Shown in pieces: positions 8,512-15,744 of a stretch of 25,684 nucleotides of DNA. Within the stretch, counting starts at the first letter, position 1. Each line of letters begins with the position of its first letter. This DNA comes from Natronoplasma sp964602715 (lineage in GTDB: Archaea; Thermoplasmatota; Thermoplasmata; Halarchaeoplasmatales; Halarchaeoplasmataceae). The notes under the pieces were generated by a model. It saw nothing but the letters and a program-made list of their open reading frames with translations, did no database searches and was not told where the DNA came from. The translations under genes and the position numbers were made by a program. The stretch spans positions 1-25,684 of the forward strand of contig CAZRSB010000027.1 in the NCBI GenBank assembly GCA_964602715.1, in the 5' to 3' direction.

Positions 8512-8808
8512 ATGGTAGATGTACAAAAGGTAGAAGAATATATTGATAAAACTGAAAGAGCGCTTAAAAAGATAGAGATGAATCAACCCAAAAGATCTCA
8601 CCTAAACAATATAGCTGAAGATTTTCTAGATATGATAGAGGCATATTTTAAAGATGCAAAACATTTCTACGAAAAAGAAGATTATGTGAATGCGTTCGCA
8701 TGTGTGAATTATGCACACGGCTGGTTAGATGCTGGCGCAAGATTGGGTTTATTCGATACTGGGGGCGATGATCAGCTTTTCACCCTGGCAGAGTCAAATA
8801 ATGACTAA
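8512..8808 (+). CDS. DUF357 family protein
   Basis: This 98-residue, nearly all-helical protein matches the archaeal DUF357 family (COG1849), whose function is unknown. Characteristic stretches are RALKKIEMNQPKRSHLNNIA, FLDMIEAYFKDAKHFYEKED and NAFACVNYAHGWLDAGARLG. It starts 12 nt after the HerA stop behind GGGAG (8501-8505), so it is probably co-transcribed and translated by reinitiation or its own Shine-Dalgarno site. Its stop codon overlaps the stop of the convergent pantoate kinase gene by 4 nt (8805-8808), so there is no room for a conventional terminator between them. A link to HerA function is suggested only by position. Confidence 0.88.
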   Translation: MVDVQKVEEYIDKTERALKKIEMNQPKRSHLNNIAEDFLDMIEAYFKDAKHFYEKEDYVNAFACVNYAHGWLDAGARLGLFDTGGDDQLFTLAESNND

Positions 8809-9662
8809 TCTATCACACGAACGCCTTCATTGTCTATCTTTGTTAAAAATACATTTTCTTCTCCAACTTCTTCTTCAAAAAGAATCTTTAATCTTTCTTC
8901 TTCTCCAAAATAAAACACTGAATTTCCGATCATAGCCATGCTTCCCTTTCCTGCTTCATCACCTATATCGAACAATTTTTTGACTTTTTCTTTAGGGAAT
9001 TTAGTTTCATCTGAGAATTTTCTTGAAAGTTCGATAAATCTATCTAAACCATTCTCGGGCATGTACTCCTCCATCGTATCCTCTCCAACAGCGTTTATCC
9101 AACCAGCCATGAATGGATCTTTGAGTATATCTGGAGTTATCAAAGGAGCACCTCCTACAGCCAAAACGACTTCTCTATCGATCTTTTCTCGCCTGATTTC
9201 TCCATACGGAGGGAGACCTCCTTTCAGTCTTATCTCAAAACCGCCACCGTACTGGCCTATCACATCTCCCAATCCTGTGCGACAGAAAAGCTCCGATCTG
9301 TGAGACTCCTCCAAAGCCCTATCCAGATCATCGTCGATCTCGTTCAGAACAGCTGTAGCTGAAGCAAGCGCACACGCCCCACTCATCCCAAAACCTTGAC
9401 TAAAAGGGAGATCCGTCTCAATCTTGATCGTACCTCCTTCAGAAAAGTTGTATACCGTCTTTTCCACAACTAAAAATGATGTCTCTTCGCCATTTACGAA
9501 AATATTCCAACCTTCTCCACCTATTTCAACCTCAGCAGTGACCCCCAATTCAACTGAAAAACCAGCCCCTCTAGATCCTGTTTTTTGGGGGGATCTTTCA
9601 TCATCCAAAGGAAGACTAAAAAAACCTGTTATATGGGCTGGGCAAAAACAAGTTGTAGTCAT
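8805..9662 (-). CDS. Pantoate kinase (GHMP family), archaeal coenzyme A pathway
   Basis: The 285-residue GHMP-superfamily protein matches archaeal pantoate kinase (COG1829), which phosphorylates pantoate with ATP before condensation with beta-alanine. Visible features are an N-terminal CPAHITGFF, GSRGAGFSVELGV, the glycine-rich phosphate-binding loop PFSQGFGMSGACALASATAV (about residues 106-125), and a later GKGSMAMIGNSVFYFG motif. Its TGATG junction with coaBC (one-base overlap at 9662) indicates translational coupling. The pairing with CoaBC supports pantoate kinase over other GHMP kinases such as mevalonate or homoserine kinase. The gene ends tail-to-tail with DUF357. Confidence 0.9.
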   Translation of the reverse strand: MTTTCFCPAHITGFFSLPLDDERSPQKTGSRGAGFSVELGVTAEVEIGGEGWNIFVNGEETSFLVVEKTVYNFSEGGTIKIETDLPFSQGFGMSGACALASATAVLNEIDDDLDRALEESHRSELFCRTGLGDVIGQYGGGFEIRLKGGLPPYGEIRREKIDREVVLAVGGAPLITPDILKDPFMAGWINAVGEDTMEEYMPENGLDRFIELSRKFSDETKFPKEKVKKLFDIGDEAGKGSMAMIGNSVFYFGEEERLKILFEEEVGEENVFLTKIDNEGVRVID

Positions 9663-10846
9663 CAGAGTTCCCTCATGAGACTATCCAAAATGATCTCAGC
9701 GATCTCTCTCTTGGTACCACTGAACCATTCATCCTCACCTGTGATGTAAACCCGGTTCTCTTCTCGACCAACATCTTCTAGTGAGTTAGCTACAACCATA
9801 TCTGCCCTGTCATCCTTAACCATCTTATGAGCTGCTTTTTTAGCTTCGTCCCTGCTGTCTTCCGCCTTATAAGCGACCAATAACTCAACATCTTCGTTTA
9901 TTTTATCTATGAATTTAGGAATAGGATCCAATTCAAGAGTATAGCTTTCGGACGAAGATATCTTCTCGTCACTCTTTTCAATAGGAGCGAAATCTGAAAG
10001 AGCCGCTGGGACCAATACCACATCCTTATCTCCTACTTTGTCAACAAGATCAAAAAGATCGCTCATTGTTTCGAACTTTCTGTTCGGTATCCAAGAAGGA
10101 ACTTTATCTTCTACTGAGCCGTACCACAATTCTACGTTAGCTCCTCTTCTATACGCTTTTTTTGCCAGCTCAATTCCACTTTTACCAGTAGCTCTATTCG
10201 TTATCACTCTCATACTATCTATCGGTTCCAAGGTTTTACCAGTTATAACCAAAATATCTTCACCTTTTAGATCAGCTCTCAATTCTCTTATCACTGAATC
10301 GATAACTTGTTGATTATAAGCTACTTTAGCTGCTCCTTCTTCTATTCTTGGCCCTATCACAGTTACGTTCAATTTCTCCTGCAGCTCTCTTAGATTATCC
10401 ATGATAATCTTATGATCGTACATCGTCTGATGCATCGCTGGAACAACCATGATCGGGATCTCAGAACCTACACACGTAGTTGCGAAGGTAGTGACGGGAG
10501 TATCATCAATACCCTTTGCCATCTTTGAGATAGTATTGGCGGTGGCCGGGCATACAAGAAAAAGATCCGCCTTATCCGGCACATTACCACAGTGAGAAAC
10601 ATGTTCTACTTTACCCGTTAATTCTGATATGACCTCATTTCCCGATGCAAACTCTAAAGCGTTAGGGTGGACTATCTTTCTGCCCCACTCACTCATGACA
10701 CATATGACATCGGCACCTTCTCTCACTAATTCTCTGACGAGCTTTATTGTTTCAACTGCTGCGATGCTCCCAGTAACTCCTAAAACTATCTTTTTTCCGT
10801 CGAGGTCAGAGCCTTTTGAACCTCTTAGCTCTTCTGAAGGATGCAT
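9662..10846 (-). CDS. coaBC: CoaBC: phosphopantothenoylcysteine synthetase/decarboxylase
   Basis: This 394-residue bifunctional protein makes 4'-phosphopantetheine from 4'-phosphopantothenate, cysteine and a nucleotide triphosphate. The N-terminal flavin-dependent decarboxylase half shows GVTGSIAAVETIKLVREL, the active-site region VEHVSHCGN, CPATANTISKMAKGIDD, and the clamp-like VVPAMHQTMYDH (archaeal PAMH instead of bacterial PAMN). The C-terminal synthetase half shows LVITGKTLEPIDSMRVITNR, ATGKSGIELAKKAYRRGANV, VPAALSDFAP and LVAYKAEDS. Both halves are complete. It is first in an operon with pantoate kinase. A minus-strand TATA element at 10871-10880 lies about 29 nt before the ATG. Confidence 0.94.
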   Translation of the reverse strand: MHPSEELRGSKGSDLDGKKIVLGVTGSIAAVETIKLVRELVREGADVICVMSEWGRKIVHPNALEFASGNEVISELTGKVEHVSHCGNVPDKADLFLVCPATANTISKMAKGIDDTPVTTFATTCVGSEIPIMVVPAMHQTMYDHKIIMDNLRELQEKLNVTVIGPRIEEGAAKVAYNQQVIDSVIRELRADLKGEDILVITGKTLEPIDSMRVITNRATGKSGIELAKKAYRRGANVELWYGSVEDKVPSWIPNRKFETMSDLFDLVDKVGDKDVVLVPAALSDFAPIEKSDEKISSSESYTLELDPIPKFIDKINEDVELLVAYKAEDSRDEAKKAAHKMVKDDRADMVVANSLEDVGREENRVYITGEDEWFSGTKREIAEIILDSLMREL

Positions 10847-10870
10847 GGTAAGAAAACAAAGAGCTCGATG

Positions 10871-10880
10871 ATTATATTAT
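10871..10880 (-). promoter_or_regulatory. TATA box of the coaBC-pantoate kinase operon
   Basis: ATAATATAAT on the minus strand is centred about 29 nt before the coaBC ATG at 10846. No other promoter-like site separates the two genes of this operon. Confidence 0.5.
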
Positions 10881-10951
10881 TTTCCTTTTATCGAGAGCCT
10901 TAAGATCGAAAATACATATACAACATCCGTCAGTTTTCTTATTATCATGGC

Positions 10952-11878
10952 TCAGTACACTTCATAAAGACCTGCATGAAAAGAGTCTTTTTTATCAAAC
11001 AGTTTGGAATATCCCTCTGAACCTCCCTTGAGATCTTTGATCATCACCCTGTACCATAGGTCATCGTGCCATGTGTAACCTGACTCTCTAAAAAAAGCTC
11101 TGTAGTTGGGGTTTGCGTGGGATATCACCAAAAATTCCTGAGGGCATATATGCTCTAATTCTTGTAATATCTCAGACAGATCGCTATTTTTTGCAGCTAT
11201 CTCTTTTATCGACAAACTATTTCGACCTTCATCCATCATCACATAACCTATCCTTTTATCTCCTTTATAGGCTATTTTGATCTCATCATTATCAGGCCAT
11301 CCTCTTGCCTCAGCCATCTCCCAAAAATCTTTCTCTCGATATGTGAATCCTTTTAGACCCTCAAGAGAATCCATATATGTACTTCTTACATATTCCGGTG
11401 CTGATTCATCTCTGAGTTCAACATCAGTTTTTCTGGTTTCTCCCTCGATCCGCTTATATACTTTAGGTGGAAGAAAGATCGTCCTATAATCCATCTTATT
11501 GTATAAGTTAAAAGCAACATTCGAGCCTGAAGTCATCAAAAATGAGATATCTACTCTTTCCTCCATTATCTCATGTGCTCTTCTAAGGAGTTCCTTAACT
11601 ACACCTTTGTTTGACTGTGATGGTCTTGAACACACATTACGTATTCCTCCAACGGTGATGAGTTCATCTCCTATATTCACCTTCGGATATAAGATCCCTA
11701 CACATCCCATCAAATCGTCTCCGTTCAAAGCATAGAGTTCACCGCCCCACTCTGGCATCCTTCTATCGGAAGCTACCATGTTCTCGATATGTCTCTTAGA
11801 ATAGGTGTGACCGAAACAGGCGAGCATCAATTCAGTCAGTTCTGTATCATCTACTTCATCATAGTTCACAATTTTCAT
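10952..11878 (-). CDS. GNAT-family N-acetyltransferase
   Basis: A GNAT fold is visible in the first 160 residues of this 308-residue protein. After MKIVNYDEVDDTELTELMLA there is a strand region (GGELYALNGDDLMGCVGILY), then VGGIRNVCSRPSQSNKGVVKELLRRA. In the last of these, the family's R/Q-x-x-G-x-A/G acetyl-CoA loop appears as SQSNKGVV, followed by the Eis-like FLMTSGSNVAFNLYNKMDY. The C-terminal half (about residues 170-308) may be a second, degenerate GNAT-like or Eis-like domain, ending in SHANPNYRAFFRESGYTWHD. The acetylated substrate is unknown. The open frame extends 33 codons upstream to 11977, but that extension is hydrophobic and covers the divergent promoter region, so I start at ATG 11878. 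Confidence 0.8.
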   Translation of the reverse strand: MKIVNYDEVDDTELTELMLACFGHTYSKRHIENMVASDRRMPEWGGELYALNGDDLMGCVGILYPKVNIGDELITVGGIRNVCSRPSQSNKGVVKELLRRAHEIMEERVDISFLMTSGSNVAFNLYNKMDYRTIFLPPKVYKRIEGETRKTDVELRDESAPEYVRSTYMDSLEGLKGFTYREKDFWEMAEARGWPDNDEIKIAYKGDKRIGYVMMDEGRNSLSIKEIAAKNSDLSEILQELEHICPQEFLVISHANPNYRAFFRESGYTWHDDLWYRVMIKDLKGGSEGYSKLFDKKDSFHAGLYEVY

Positions 11879-11900
11879 AGGTAAGAGAAGCACATATTCA

Positions 11901-11912
11901 ATTAAAAAATTT
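11901..11912 (-). promoter_or_regulatory. Putative TATA region of the GNAT gene
   Basis: Minus-strand AAATTTTTTAAT is centred about 28 nt before ATG 11878, supporting the shorter protein. The AT-rich surroundings make its exact limits uncertain. Confidence 0.35.
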
Positions 11913-11975
11913 ATCATCAAATCCAAATTTAGTGAAAAATCTAATAAAGTTGTATTATCATACAAGATAGATAAC

Positions 11976-13061
11976 ATGTCTAAGGTTTATTTCGCAAATT
12001 TGAGGTCGGAAAGTAAAGAAGATAATCTTCTTTCGAGGATCAAAAAATTGTATAGAAAAGCTAGTGATGGTGTCGATTTCGAAGAAAATGAGTTCATAGC
12101 TTTAAAAGTACATTTTGGAGAGAAAGGGATAGATACTTACCTAAGACCCGTTAGGGTCGCTCCAATAGTCGAAGCTATAAAAGATTCAGGAGGAAAACCG
12201 TTCTTGGCCGATTCAAATACACTTTATAAAGGAAGCAGATCAAACGCTGTGGATCATCATATGACCGCCCAGGAAAATGGGTGGCTTAGACCAGTGATCG
12301 ATGCTCCTGTGATCATAGCAGATGGTTTACATGGCAATGAGTTCTACTCTGAAGAGATAGATGGTAAACACTTTGAAGAAGTAAAGATCGGTGCTGGTTT
12401 TTATCAGGCCGATCAAGTCTGTGCTATTTCCCACTTTAAAGGACACGGTATGACCGGTTTTGGAGGAGCATTGAAAAATTTAGGTATGGGATGTGCATCA
12501 AGGGCGGGGAAATTGATGCAGCATTATGATGTGCAGCCAAAAGTGAATATCGAAGAGTGCATCGGCTGCGGAGAATGTGCTATCTGGTGTCCTCAAGAAG
12601 CAATAGAGGTAGAAAAGTACGCTGAAATAGATTATGAGGAATGTATCGGCTGCGGAGAATGCAGGATAGTCTGTCCTGAGGATGCGATCGATGTAGAAGA
12701 TTCTTCCACTGAAGTCGAGATACAGGAAAAGATAGCTGAATTCGCTTACGGTGCTTTGAAAAATAGAGGGGACAGAGCGGTACATTTCAACTTTGTTATG
12801 GATGTCACACCTGAATGTGACTGTCCGCCGTGGAGAAAAGAACCTCTAGTACATGATATAGGTGTTGTAGCTTCAAAGGATCCTGTTGCTCTAGACCAAG
12901 CATCTTTCGATCTAGTCAAAGAAGCAATAGGAAAAAATTATAAATCTGATCAAGATAAGTTCAAGGAAGTCCATGATGTAGATTCGAATTATCAGCTAAA
13001 ACATGCCGATGAGATCGGCTTAGGCGAAAGAGACTATGAGCTTATAGATATTTCAAAATGA
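11976..13061 (+). CDS. DUF362 protein with two [4Fe-4S] ferredoxin motifs
   Basis: The 361-residue protein belongs to the DUF362 iron-sulfur family, common in anaerobic archaea and bacteria and mostly uncharacterised. The N-terminal DUF362 part shows LKVHFGEKG, PFLADSNTLYKGSRSNA, the histidine-containing VCAISHFKGHGMTGFGGALK, and NLGMGCASRAGK. Two complete ferredoxin motifs follow: CIGCGECAIWCPQEAI (near residue 195) and CIGCGECRIVCPEDAI (near residue 223). A later CDCPPWRKEP stretch precedes VASKDPVALDQASFDLV, also typical of the family. It is likely a cytosolic electron-transfer or redox protein. tdh begins 9 nt after its stop, so the two probably form an operon. Confidence 0.9.
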   Translation: MSKVYFANLRSESKEDNLLSRIKKLYRKASDGVDFEENEFIALKVHFGEKGIDTYLRPVRVAPIVEAIKDSGGKPFLADSNTLYKGSRSNAVDHHMTAQENGWLRPVIDAPVIIADGLHGNEFYSEEIDGKHFEEVKIGAGFYQADQVCAISHFKGHGMTGFGGALKNLGMGCASRAGKLMQHYDVQPKVNIEECIGCGECAIWCPQEAIEVEKYAEIDYEECIGCGECRIVCPEDAIDVEDSSTEVEIQEKIAEFAYGALKNRGDRAVHFNFVMDVTPECDCPPWRKEPLVHDIGVVASKDPVALDQASFDLVKEAIGKNYKSDQDKFKEVHDVDSNYQLKHADEIGLGERDYELIDISK

Positions 13062-13070
13062 GGTTAAAAA

Positions 13071-14009
13071 ATGGATCAGAAAGTTCTCGTTACTGGAGCT
13101 CTAGGGCAGATAGGATCTGACTTGATGCCAGAACTCCAAGAAAGATATGGGAAAGGTAATGTTGTAGCATTGGATTATAATGATCTACCAGAAGAATATA
13201 CAGGCATATTAAAAAAGGGTGATGTTAGAAAAAAAGAGAGATTGGAAAATCTCTGGGAAGAATACGAGTTCGACGAAGTATATCATCTAGCGTCACTCCT
13301 CTCTGCTACAGGTGAAAAACATCCTGACCTTGCATGGAATATAAACATGGAAGGGTTAAAAAATGTGCTAGACCTCTGCAGAGAATACAACAGTAAGTTA
13401 TTTTGGGCTAGCTCTATAGCGGTATTTGGTCCTACAACTCCATTAGACGAGACACCCCAGAGGACTGTTCTCGAACCCGTAACAATATATGGAGTAACTA
13501 AGGTATCGGGGGAACTTTTATGCCAGTACTATAATGAAAAGTATGGGGTAGATGTTAGAAGTTTGAGGTATCCTGGTTTGATAAGCTGGAAAGAAAAACC
13601 TGGCGGTGGTACCACAGACTACGCTGTAGAAATCTTTTACAGAGCTATTGAAGATGAAAAATACGAGTGTTTTGTTAGACCCGATACCAGGCTACCGATG
13701 ATGTATATGGAGGATGCGATCAGAGGAACATTGGAATTGATGGATGCCGATGAAAAAGACATAACAGTACGTACCAGCTATAACTTTTCTTCACTAAATT
13801 TTGAAGCAAAAGAACTTGTTAAGGAGATAAAAAAGCATCAACCGGATTTTGAAGTAGAGTACAGTCCCGATGAGAGACAAAAAAATGCAGATTCTTGGCC
13901 CAACAGTGTGGATGATTCTAAAGCGAGAGAGGACTGGGGATGGCAGCCTAAATATGACTTGGAAACTATGACAGAAACGATGCTTGAGAATCTTAAAAAG
14001 AAATTATAG
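13071..14009 (+). CDS. tdh: L-threonine 3-dehydrogenase, short-chain (GalE-like) type
   Basis: The enzyme oxidises L-threonine with NAD+ to 2-amino-3-ketobutyrate, the first step of threonine breakdown to glycine. The 312-residue protein is an extended short-chain dehydrogenase. It has the NAD loop VTGALGQIGSDL (residues 6-17), LASLLSATGEKHPDLAWNIN, SSIAVFGPTTP, the catalytic YGVTK (Tyr-x-x-x-Lys), and the family-specific run LRYPGLISWKEKPGGGTTDYAVEIFY (positions about 165-190). It then has PMMYMEDAI and DSWPNSVDDSKAREDWGW. The last several motifs match characterised short-chain TDHs of Thermoplasma and Flavobacterium rather than UDP-glucose epimerases. No 2-amino-3-ketobutyrate CoA ligase gene is adjacent. 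The stop codon overlaps the base of a large hairpin. Confidence 0.92.
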   Translation: MDQKVLVTGALGQIGSDLMPELQERYGKGNVVALDYNDLPEEYTGILKKGDVRKKERLENLWEEYEFDEVYHLASLLSATGEKHPDLAWNINMEGLKNVLDLCREYNSKLFWASSIAVFGPTTPLDETPQRTVLEPVTIYGVTKVSGELLCQYYNEKYGVDVRSLRYPGLISWKEKPGGGTTDYAVEIFYRAIEDEKYECFVRPDTRLPMMYMEDAIRGTLELMDADEKDITVRTSYNFSSLNFEAKELVKEIKKHQPDFEVEYSPDERQKNADSWPNSVDDSKAREDWGWQPKYDLETMTETMLENLKKKL

Positions 14010-14048
14010 TGGAACTCGTAACTTTTTGAACTGAGTTACGGGCTCCAC
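14009..14048. terminator. Large hairpin at the tdh stop codon
   Basis: GTGGAACTCGTAACT (14009-14023) pairs with AGTTACGGGCTCCAC (14034-14048) around a 10-nt loop beginning TTTT. That is 15 stem positions with one A-C mismatch and one G-U pair. It begins in the last base of the tdh stop codon. It may stabilise the mRNA 3' end, terminate transcription, or mark the edge of the repeat array that follows 22 nt later. No T-tract follows the stem directly. Confidence 0.5.
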
Positions 14049-14172
14049 TGCTAGTCAAAGTCCCTCCATAGGAACAAAATTTATTTTGTGACTAAGAGGA
14101 ATTTATCTAATTCCTTGTAGGAACAAAATTTATTTTGTGACTAAGAGGAATTTATCTAATTCCTTGTAGGAA

Positions 14173-14272
14173 NNNNNNNNNNNNNNNNNNNNNNNNNNNN
14201 NNNNNNNNNNNNNNNNNNNNNNNNNNNNNNNNNNNNNNNNNNNNNNNNNNNNNNNNNNNNNNNNNNNNNNNN
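14173..14272. other. Assembly gap (100 N)
   Basis: Exactly 100 N, the usual placeholder for unknown length. The sequence before (AGGAA) and after (CAAAATTT) is continuous in the 49-bp repeat register. Confidence 0.97.
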
Positions 14273-14309
14273 CAAAATTTATTTTGTGACTAAGAGGAAC
14301 CTGTCTAAT

Positions 14310-14409
14310 NNNNNNNNNNNNNNNNNNNNNNNNNNNNNNNNNNNNNNNNNNNNNNNNNNNNNNNNNNNNNNNNNNNNNNNNNNNNNNNNNNNNNNNNNNN
14401 NNNNNNNNN
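14310..14409. other. Assembly gap (100 N)
   Basis: Exactly 100 N within the 49-bp array. In repeat register the flanks lack 13 bases (the TCCTTGTAGGAAC part of a unit) plus any whole number of units. Confidence 0.97.
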
Positions 14410-14443
14410 AAAATTTATTTTGTGACTAAGAGGAACCTGTCTA

Positions 14444-14543
14444 NNNNNNNNNNNNNNNNNNNNNNNNNNNNNNNNNNNNNNNNNNNNNNNNNNNNNNNNN
14501 NNNNNNNNNNNNNNNNNNNNNNNNNNNNNNNNNNNNNNNNNNN
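14444..14543. other. Assembly gap (100 N)
   Basis: Exactly 100 N within the 49-bp array. The flanks (TGTCTA before, ATTCCTTGT after) are continuous in repeat register. Confidence 0.97.
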
Positions 14544-14650
14544 ATTCCTTGTAGGAACAAAATTCATTTTGTGACTAAGAGGAACCTGTCTAATTCCTTG
14601 TAGGAACAAAATTCATTTTGTGACTAAGAGGAACCTGTCTAATTCCTCGC

Positions 14651-14782
14651 GAGTAAAAAAAAGTCGGGTCATCGACTATAAGTATGTGAGGTTACCTACT
14701 TTAAAGGATTAAAGTTAATTTTCTTTACTTCACTATATGATTTATATACTATAAACATTGTACCAACTAACGAAGTGATAGT
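14651..14782 (+). promoter_or_regulatory. Promoter region of the Cys/His-rich protein gene
   Basis: This is the end of the 773-nt non-coding stretch after tdh; the rest of it is the hairpin at 14009-14048 and the 49-bp array. A TATA-like TTTATATACT lies at 14741-14750 and a Shine-Dalgarno-like GTGAT at 14775-14779, before ATG 14783. A short dyad AGGTTACCT at 14689-14697 might be an operator, but nothing identifies a regulator. Confidence 0.45.
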
Positions 14783-15100
14783 ATGAGTGAAGAATGTTGC
14801 CAAACGGAAAAAAAAGATTCGCACAAAGAGACCTGTGATCACGGTCATGGACAACATCACGGACACAACCGAGGATGCTGCTGTGATCAAGGATGCACAT
14901 GTGGATGCCACTGCACTTGCGGAGGACAATGTACTTGTGGCCATCACGGACACCATTGTTCCTGCTGCTGTGAAGGGGGACGTGCTTCCTGGAGAAAATT
15001 CACCTCTAAAGAGGAAAAAAGAGAAAAACTAGAAGATTACAAGCAAGAACTAGAACACGAATTACAGGCAGTTAAGGAAAAATTAGAAGAACTAGAATAA
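14783..15100 (+). CDS. Cys/His-rich metal-binding-type small protein with helical C-terminus
   Basis: In this 105-residue protein the first 66 residues hold 17 cysteines and 11 histidines, in runs such as CDHGHGQHHGHN, GCCCDQGCTCGCHCTCG and CGHHGHHCSCCC. The rest (from about residue 70) is a charged, probably coiled-coil helix: FTSKEEKREKLEDYKQELE followed by a heptad-like tail. The arrangement suggests a soft-metal buffer or chaperone (Cu, Zn, Cd or Ni) held in an oligomer by the helix. The helical part resembles the tail of short uncharacterised Cys/His-rich prokaryotic proteins, but the dense CxC cluster is not a classical metallothionein I can name. It has its own TATA box and GTGAT site. 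Metal and role are inferred from composition only. Confidence 0.82.
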   Translation: MSEECCQTEKKDSHKETCDHGHGQHHGHNRGCCCDQGCTCGCHCTCGGQCTCGHHGHHCSCCCEGGRASWRKFTSKEEKREKLEDYKQELEHELQAVKEKLEELE

Positions 15101-15214
15101 AAACTTTTCATATCTTTATTTTTTCTTCCAATTGGGTTTGAACCTATCAGCAGTAAAAAGAGTTAAATCTCTGAAGGTGTTATAGTACATTGTTCTATAG
15201 ATCGGGTGTATTAG

Positions 15215-15700
15215 ATGACATGTGAGCTTTGCGGCAAAGATGTGAGTCATACCTTCACCGTTGAAGTGGAAGGCTCTGAGATGGAAGTGTGTGAAAGTTG
15301 TAAGGGATATGGAAAAGAAGTGATCTCATCTGAAAAAAGCGATCAGACAACTAAGGAAGTTCTCCAACGAATTAAAGATAAAAAAAGATCAGCGAGTTCT
15401 TCAGGAGGATATGAAGAACAAATAGAAGAGCTAGCTTTGAACTATCCTGAAAGGATCAGAGAAGCGAGATTAGAAAACGACTTCACTCAAGAAGATCTAG
15501 CAAAACAAATAAACGAAAAAAAGTCGGTTATCGCTAAACTAGAGCGAGAAGATATGAGGCCAAGTGAAAGTCTTAGAGAAAAATTAGAAAACGTTTTGAA
15601 CATAAAACTGACTGAAAAGATAGAGAGCAGTACTACTACCCAAACAAAGAAAACTGATGAAGGTCTCACTATAGGAGATCTAATAAAAGACGAAACCTAA
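15215..15700 (+). CDS. mbf1: MBF1-type transcription factor (zinc ribbon plus HTH)
   Basis: In this 161-residue protein the N-terminus has a zinc-ribbon pair, CELCGKDV and CESC (Cys3, Cys6, Cys28, Cys31). After a linker comes a Cro/C1-type helix-turn-helix at about residues 75-128: RIREARLENDFTQEDLAKQI, KKSVIAKLEREDMRPSESL and REKLENVLNIKL. This zinc-ribbon/HTH order is that of archaeal multiprotein bridging factor 1, which binds TBP or the ribosome. The C-terminal tail (TTTQTKKTDEGLTIGDLIKD) is also typical. It stands alone on the plus strand, 114 nt after the Cys/His-rich gene. A weak TATA-like TTATAGTA lies about 30 nt before the ATG. The convergent neighbour ends 44 nt downstream. Confidence 0.9.
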   Translation: MTCELCGKDVSHTFTVEVEGSEMEVCESCKGYGKEVISSEKSDQTTKEVLQRIKDKKRSASSSGGYEEQIEELALNYPERIREARLENDFTQEDLAKQINEKKSVIAKLEREDMRPSESLREKLENVLNIKLTEKIESSTTTQTKKTDEGLTIGDLIKDET

Positions 15701-15744
15701 AAATATTAACAAGTGACTTCGCCTGAAAAGAAGGTGGGATAACT

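Larger units (their letters stand above)
14070..14650. repeat. Tandem array of a 49-bp palindrome-rich unit (gapped assembly)
   Basis: Units begin at 14070, 14119, 14168, 14553 and 14602, each exactly 49 bp from its visible neighbour. Fragments of further units lie between three N gaps. Each unit contains ACAAAAT/ATTTTGT (7-bp arms, 2-nt loop) and TTCCT-TGT-AGGAA across the unit junction. In left-hand units it also has AGGAATT-TATCT-AATTCCT. Left units carry TTTA and TTTATCT, middle fragments TTTA with CCTGTCT, and right units TTCA with CCTGTCT, so sequence changes in order along the array. No unique spacers are present, and 49 is not a multiple of three, so it is neither CRISPR nor a coding repeat. 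True copy number is unknown because of the gaps. Confidence 0.93.

Noticed and set aside
13071..14009. UDP-glucose 4-epimerase
   Set aside because: The fold is shared, but the motifs LRYPGLISW, PGGGTTDYAV and DSWPNSVDDS are those of short-chain threonine dehydrogenase.
14415..14609. Minus-strand ORF through the repeat array
   Set aside because: It crosses a 100-N gap, and its visible ends are the 49-bp repeat, whose period is not a multiple of three.
14070..14650. CRISPR array
   Set aside because: The whole 49-bp unit repeats with only a few point differences. There are no unique spacers and no cas genes in the window.
14787..15032. Plus-strand ORF in another frame over the Cys/His-rich gene
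   Set aside because: It is a shadow of the Cys/His-rich frame, which has the TATA box, the GTGAT site and the coherent composition.
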